This document shows positions 60,379-64,000 of a stretch of 64,000 bases of DNA, one piece after another. This DNA is from Candidatus Aminicenantes bacterium UBA6228 (GTDB taxonomy: Bacteria; Acidobacteriota; Aminicenantia; Aminicenantales; Saccharicenantaceae): assembly GCA_002441005.1 (NCBI GenBank), contig DJWO01000014.1:186001-250000 (forward strand), written 5' to 3'. A program made the translations under genes and the position numbers. The notes beneath the pieces are model-generated. The model had not been told where the DNA came from and searched no databases. It saw nothing but the letters and a program-made list of their open reading frames with translations. How positions within the stretch are numbered: position 1 is the first letter of the stretch; each line of letters starts with the position of its first letter.

Positions 60379-61038
60379 ATGAAAAAAACAACCATTTTTT
60401 GCCTGGCTCTGGTCTTGATCTTGCTTTCTGCCTCGCCAGCTCAAGCCCTGATCGGCTTTGGCATTAAGGGCGGTATCAATAATTCGAAGATATTGTTTAG
60501 CCCCTCTCCTAATTTTCTCGGTGAGGACTATCTACAGGGGACGACTTTCGGCCTTTTTATGACTTTTAACCTGGGGCGGATCGGGCTGCAGCCGGAAGTT
60601 CTTTATTCGAGACGTGGTCTGGAGTTTCAAATACCAGTTTATAGCCCTTACCCTCCATATTACATCGACTCTAAGGCCAGGCTCGACTACATCGAAATTC
60701 CACTACTGGTCAGGTTGAATATCCTGCCAGCTGGACCTTTAAAATTTTATATTTTTGGCGGTCCATCTTATGGTATTTTGCTGAAAGCTGAGCTGGCTAA
60801 GACTTTTCATGGAGCAACAGAAACTGAGGATATTAAGAGCGATCTCAAGAATTCAGCCCTGGCCATTGTTGGAGGTTTAGGAGTCGATATAAAAATCCCG
60901 CTGCTCTTCAAGCTAACAGTTGATGCCCGCTATCATTATGGTCTTAATAACATTCTATCTGACACTTCCAGCTTACTGGAGGAGACCGACAAGGCCAGAA
61001 ACAGCGGTTTTTCAATCATGGTTGGCCTTAGTTTTTAG
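60379..61038 (+). CDS. Outer-membrane beta-barrel protein, paralogue of 57428
   Basis: The 219-residue protein has a signal peptide (about 1-23, ending ASPAQA). Beta-barrel strands (GIKGGINNSKI, LFMTFNLGRIGLQPEVLYSRRG, LDYIEIPLLVRLNILPAGPLKFYIFGGPSYGILLK) end in the aromatic FSIMVGLSF. The order of motifs is the same as in the 57428 protein (EPEILYT / QPEVLYS, YLEIPLLLKI / YIEIPLLVRL), so the two genes probably arose by duplication. The function is unknown. It has a strong promoter and a terminator downstream. Confidence 0.85.
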   Translation: MKKTTIFCLALVLILLSASPAQALIGFGIKGGINNSKILFSPSPNFLGEDYLQGTTFGLFMTFNLGRIGLQPEVLYSRRGLEFQIPVYSPYPPYYIDSKARLDYIEIPLLVRLNILPAGPLKFYIFGGPSYGILLKAELAKTFHGATETEDIKSDLKNSALAIVGGLGVDIKIPLLFKLTVDARYHYGLNNILSDTSSLLEETDKARNSGFSIMVGLSF

Positions 61039-61116
61039 CTGACAGAGTCAAACTTTAATTTGCTTACCGGCGAGAGTGATCGGTCCTAGGTGTTCATTAA
61101 TAACGAGTGGCCAGGG

Positions 61117-61140
61117 AGCCAGGTTTTTTTCCTGGTTTTT
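61117..61140 (+). terminator. Intrinsic terminator of the 60379 gene
   Basis: AGCCAGG (61117-61123) and CCTGGTT (61131-61137) form a 7-bp stem, with one G-T pair, around a 7-T loop, followed by a T-run (61136-61140). It lies about 80 bp after the stop. Confidence 0.6.
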
Positions 61141-61511
61141 CTCCTGAGAGAAGTAAATCTTGACCAGTCATCTTTAATATTTTCAATATTAGCTTGCAGC
61201 TTTTTATCACTCTGCTGTTAGAAAAGCGGGAAAAGGGTTTCAACCAGCGCCGGTAACCCGGTAACTATGATTCGGCACAATCCGCAAGGCTCAAATATCT
61301 TGCCAGTTATTAATAACCAGCTGGTAAGTTCCGGGCCAAACAACCGAACAGCGGTTTACAGATATCAAGATCATTGCCTGTCCTCTCGGATTTCAAAAAG
61401 TATAATTCTGTTCATCCTGCCCACAAATTCCTTGCTGCTTCATAATTCTTTTGTATAAAATACAGAAGGATTTATCAAAAATCTAATATTTTTGACTATG
61501 TTGAGAAGCTT
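61141..61511. other. Intergenic region with promoter of the DUF5916 gene
   Basis: No gene is supported here; a 63-codon frame at 61267-61458 lacks a ribosome site and a recognisable protein pattern. The likely promoter is TTGCTG (61432-61437), 16 bp, TATAAA (61454-61459), 53 bp before the ATG at 61512. The rest is A/T-rich with short inverted AATATT copies near 61171. Confidence 0.4.
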
Positions 61512-63656
61512 ATGTTATTCAGCCGTGATAACAGATTCTATTATCTTAAAAACTTCCTTATAGCCTTTGGCCTGGCGGGAATTATACTTTTACTTCCTTT
61601 TCTGTCTTCAGCTCAGGACAGAAACAAGGTTTTAAACATTCAGAAATTAACTCAGCCTCCGAAAATTGACGGCTGGCTCGATGATGAGGCCTGGAAGGTC
61701 GTTCAGCCAGTTGGAGACTTTGTTCAGTATGACCCGGTTAACGGAGCTCCCGCCTCAGAGGAAACGCTGGTTTGGGCCGGTTACGATGATAAATATATCT
61801 ATTTTGCTTTTCTGATGAAAGATTCGCAGCCGGAAAAAATCTGGGCCGAACTGACTCCCCGCAATGAATTCGAAAACAATGATTCAATTACAGTTATACT
61901 TGACACTTATCATGACGGCCGGACCAGCATCAGCTTTACCCTTAATCCGAAGGGAGTCCAGGAAAACTCGGTTGAAACTATCTGGAAATCTGAAGCGAGA
62001 ATTAATGCCGATGGCTGGTCAGCTGAGATGGCCATCCCCTTCAAATCCCTGCGATTCTCTTCTGCCCCAGAACAAGTCTGGGGAATTAACTTTATGCGTT
62101 ATATTCACCGGTTAAATGAGACTGATTACTGGACAGCGGTCAGCCGCGATCTGCCCAGGCTGCAACAAATGGCCGAACTCCAGGGAATGATGGGGATAAA
62201 GTCAGGGCATAATCTTGAAATTTTTCCTTATGCCGGTGTCCGCTCGACCCGCTGGGCCGGAGAAAAAGATGATAAGCTGGCAGTTGGAGCTGATCTTAAA
62301 TACGGGATAAAGCCCAATCTTTACCTTGATGTGACGGCCAGTCCTGATTTCAGCCAGGTCGAATCCGATCCCTTCATTTACCAGCTCTCCCCTTATGAAA
62401 GATACTTCAGTGAGCGGCGGCCCTTCTTCACTGAAGGCAGCCAGTATTTCCAGCTGGCCACAGAAAACGGATATGACCTGTCAACTGAGGCCAGACTTTT
62501 CTATTCGCGGCGAATCGGCGATCCGAGACTGGCCGCTAAAATTTCGGGCAAAACCGGCGGCTATTCTTTTGGCCTGCTGGGAGCCTTAAATAAGGAAGAA
62601 TACGGCACTTCGGAATTTGGGGTGGTTAGAATTACCAAAGATATTTTCAAAAATTCTCAGATAGGTATCTATTATACAGGTGCCGGCGGCGAGACCAGCA
62701 CCACTCACAATCTGGCGGCTGATTACAGTTTCAATTTTAAAGATATTTATTATTTGCGGGGAGCTCATGTTTTTTCTTTTAACTCCCAGGGAGGAAATGA
62801 CCGTAACGGGCTTCACTTAGTTCAGTTTAACCGTGAACCTGATGCCGGCCTGCAACTAAATCTGGGCTTGGAAAGAATAGAAGACAAAGTTAATCTGCAA
62901 GCAGGCTACCTGGACCGGGTCGATTTTCAATCCTGGCATTCGATGGTGGGTTATGCCTGGAGGTTCAACCGGGGAACCGTTCAGAGAGTCAGCTGGGATC
63001 TAACCGGGACACTCAGCCAGGATTCCCATGGACAGAAGGTGGCTGACCAGGTTGAATTTATGATGTTCTGGAATTTGTTTAACCGGATTGATTTTCATTA
63101 TGGTTTTTTCACTGGCAAAAATCAGTACCAGTTAATAACACCTTCAGGAGAGCTGGCCTGGAATGGCAGCTTTTTAAAAAATTATGGTGGGCATTTTGAT
63201 TTCGGCTGGGAGCGCGGCGGATTTCTGAAGGAAATTGACCTGGAAGCTGGCTGGGAAAAAAGAGGCATCTATAATGATGAATTCACCGCCGTCAGTCCCG
63301 GCACCGAGTTTACCCTGGAAAGCTCTGTGTCTTTAAGACCGCGCAGCAATCTGGAGCTGTCGGCCGGGGCTGATTGGATAAGTCAGAAGATATCCTCAAC
63401 CGGTGAAACCGTTTTCGAGGGTTTAACTTACGAAGCCTCTATTCATTATCAGCTGACCAGAGAACTCTTCTTAACTACCAGGCTTCTCGGCGAGACCAGA
63501 GAAGATCAATATAATTTTGATTTCCTGGTTGGCTACTATTTTGGAGCAGGAAACATTATTCAACTCAGCTTCAAAAAAAGCCAGAGAAAAGAATTCTTAG
63601 AAACTGAAAAGGGACACTCTTTCACTCTTAAACTTTCTTATCTTTTCCGCCTGTAG
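61512..63656 (+). CDS. DUF5916 outer-membrane protein with CBM9-like domain
   Basis: The 714-residue protein has a signal segment (about 15-35). A carbohydrate-binding CBM9-like domain follows (about 40-220, PPKIDGWLDDEAWKVV, VWAGYDDKYIYFAFLMKDS, NDSITVILDTYHDGRTS). The rest is the DUF5916 barrel-type region (LKYGIKPNLYLDVTASPDFSQVE, ERYFSERRPFFTEGSQYF, LFYSRRIGDP), ending in aromatic strands (FTLKLSYLFRL). The family is typical of Bacteroidota, Acidobacteriota and Aminicenantes. It is thought to sit in the outer membrane, but no function is established. Confidence 0.93.
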   Translation: MLFSRDNRFYYLKNFLIAFGLAGIILLLPFLSSAQDRNKVLNIQKLTQPPKIDGWLDDEAWKVVQPVGDFVQYDPVNGAPASEETLVWAGYDDKYIYFAFLMKDSQPEKIWAELTPRNEFENNDSITVILDTYHDGRTSISFTLNPKGVQENSVETIWKSEARINADGWSAEMAIPFKSLRFSSAPEQVWGINFMRYIHRLNETDYWTAVSRDLPRLQQMAELQGMMGIKSGHNLEIFPYAGVRSTRWAGEKDDKLAVGADLKYGIKPNLYLDVTASPDFSQVESDPFIYQLSPYERYFSERRPFFTEGSQYFQLATENGYDLSTEARLFYSRRIGDPRLAAKISGKTGGYSFGLLGALNKEEYGTSEFGVVRITKDIFKNSQIGIYYTGAGGETSTTHNLAADYSFNFKDIYYLRGAHVFSFNSQGGNDRNGLHLVQFNREPDAGLQLNLGLERIEDKVNLQAGYLDRVDFQSWHSMVGYAWRFNRGTVQRVSWDLTGTLSQDSHGQKVADQVEFMMFWNLFNRIDFHYGFFTGKNQYQLITPSGELAWNGSFLKNYGGHFDFGWERGGFLKEIDLEAGWEKRGIYNDEFTAVSPGTEFTLESSVSLRPRSNLELSAGADWISQKISSTGETVFEGLTYEASIHYQLTRELFLTTRLLGETREDQYNFDFLVGYYFGAGNIIQLSFKKSQRKEFLETEKGHSFTLKLSYLFRL

Positions 63657-63682
63657 GCTCGATTGAGTTGCCTTGGGGAAGA

Positions 63683-64000
63683 TCAATAAGCAACCAAAAA
63701 TAAAGTATCAACCACCTTTTCCGGGAAATAAGTTCCCCGCAGGCGCCGGATATCTTCCAGCGAAGAGATTTCTTCTGGCCCGATTCTAACTTTGCCCTGC
63801 TGGCTGAGTTTGATATAGAGCTCGGCCAGAGCTATGATCGAGGCCCCCAGCGGAATAACGGTCAGGCTTTTTTCCAGTTCATTAGCCTTCTGGCGATAAT
63901 GGACAAAATAAGTTTGAAGGACAGGTTGGACTTCATCCAGAATAAGGGCCGCTGTTTTGAGCATGATTTTTTCCCGGTCAGTCAGATTATTCTGAACAAA
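63683..64000 (-). CDS. HD-GYP-like protein, C-terminal part only
   Basis: The minus-strand frame stays open to the window edge, so the gene is partial (at least 105 codons). The end resembles the tail of HD-GYP domains: VIPLGASIIALAELYIKLSQQG, like the IPLGARIIAVADxYDAL pattern, and LEDIRRLRGTYFPEKVVDTLFLV, like LxxGxGTxFDPxVV. The expected HHExxxGxGYP segment is replaced by VQPVLQTYFVHYRQKANELE, so the catalytic site looks degenerate. If so, it may bind rather than cleave cyclic di-nucleotides. The N-terminal domains are not visible. Confidence 0.5.
   Translation of the reverse strand, partial: FVQNNLTDREKIMLKTAALILDEVQPVLQTYFVHYRQKANELEKSLTVIPLGASIIALAELYIKLSQQGKVRIGPEEISSLEDIRRLRGTYFPEKVVDTLFLVAY

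Noticed and set aside
61267..61458. 63-codon plus-strand frame between the barrel and DUF5916 genes
   Set aside because: It has no ribosome site and no fold pattern, and it overlaps the likely promoter.
1..64000. CRISPR array, tRNA, rRNA, prophage or replication origin
   Set aside because: I looked for regular spaced repeats, cloverleaf ends, rRNA segments, phage genes and DnaA-box clusters and saw none.

Overview
This is a 64 kb stretch of bacterial chromosome, moderately GC-rich and densely coded. The organism is a diderm: there are outer-membrane beta-barrels, lipoprotein and Sec/Tat export signals, and a DUF5916 barrel. It looks peptide- and polymer-degrading and anaerobic or energy-limited, with many exported M14, M19 and M28 peptidases, a membrane pyrophosphatase, a GH78 rhamnosidase and a GH172-like protein. 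The gene mix resembles Candidatus Aminicenantes or a relative near Acidobacteriota. That placement is an inference from gene content, because no rRNA or marker gene in the window settles it. I found no tRNA, rRNA, CRISPR array or prophage.

Layout. 1-6.1 kb is a mobile and defence-like patch. It holds an IS3-family element cut by the window edge, a broken PD-(D/E)XK nuclease gene, a radical SAM enzyme, a PIN/AbrB toxin-antitoxin pair, and a truncated ISL3 transposase fused onto the tail of a HicB-like antitoxin next to a SecB-like chaperone. This last group looks like a broken toxin-antitoxin-chaperone locus. 6.2-8.2 kb is a compact cassette of a small exported Cys-containing peptide, a 6-bladed beta-propeller and a thioredoxin-like CxxC protein, with striking RNA hairpins. 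8.5-16.7 kb carries a rhamnosidase, an NCS1-like permease, a Tat-exported aminotransferase-like protein and a DUF3943 protein.

16.7-24.5 kb is a housekeeping block: ftsH, folP, cdaA, a cdaR-like gene, glmM, pdxJ and an M20-type amidase, covering membrane proteolysis, folate, c-di-AMP, cell-wall precursors and vitamin B6. 24.5-33 kb has a GGQ release-factor-like protein, peptidases, a PTS EIIA/zinc-ribbon fusion, a K+-dependent-type pyrophosphatase and a DUF72 protein. 33-42 kb is a poly-gamma-glutamate-like locus: pgsB, pgsC and pgsW face a transporter, a 51-residue membrane protein and an M14 hydrolase.

42-48.4 kb is a regulatory region. A solute-binding protein, a histidine kinase and an NtrC-type sigma54 activator form an overlapping operon. 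Downstream on the same strand are two sigma54-type -24/-12 promoters, one before a receiver-only regulator and one before a roughly 270-nt structured RNA that ends in a terminator just upstream of pgsB. 48.4-64 kb returns to ordinary genes: a dipeptidase, a GNAT-like protein, lipid and membrane enzymes, OsmC, a KefB-like antiporter flanked by two beta-barrel genes, a DUF5916 protein, and a partial gene at the right edge.

The most interesting items are the candidate sigma54-controlled RNA circuit beside the pgs genes, the exported-peptide cassette with its hairpin-masked ribosome site, and the disrupted HicB/SecB locus.
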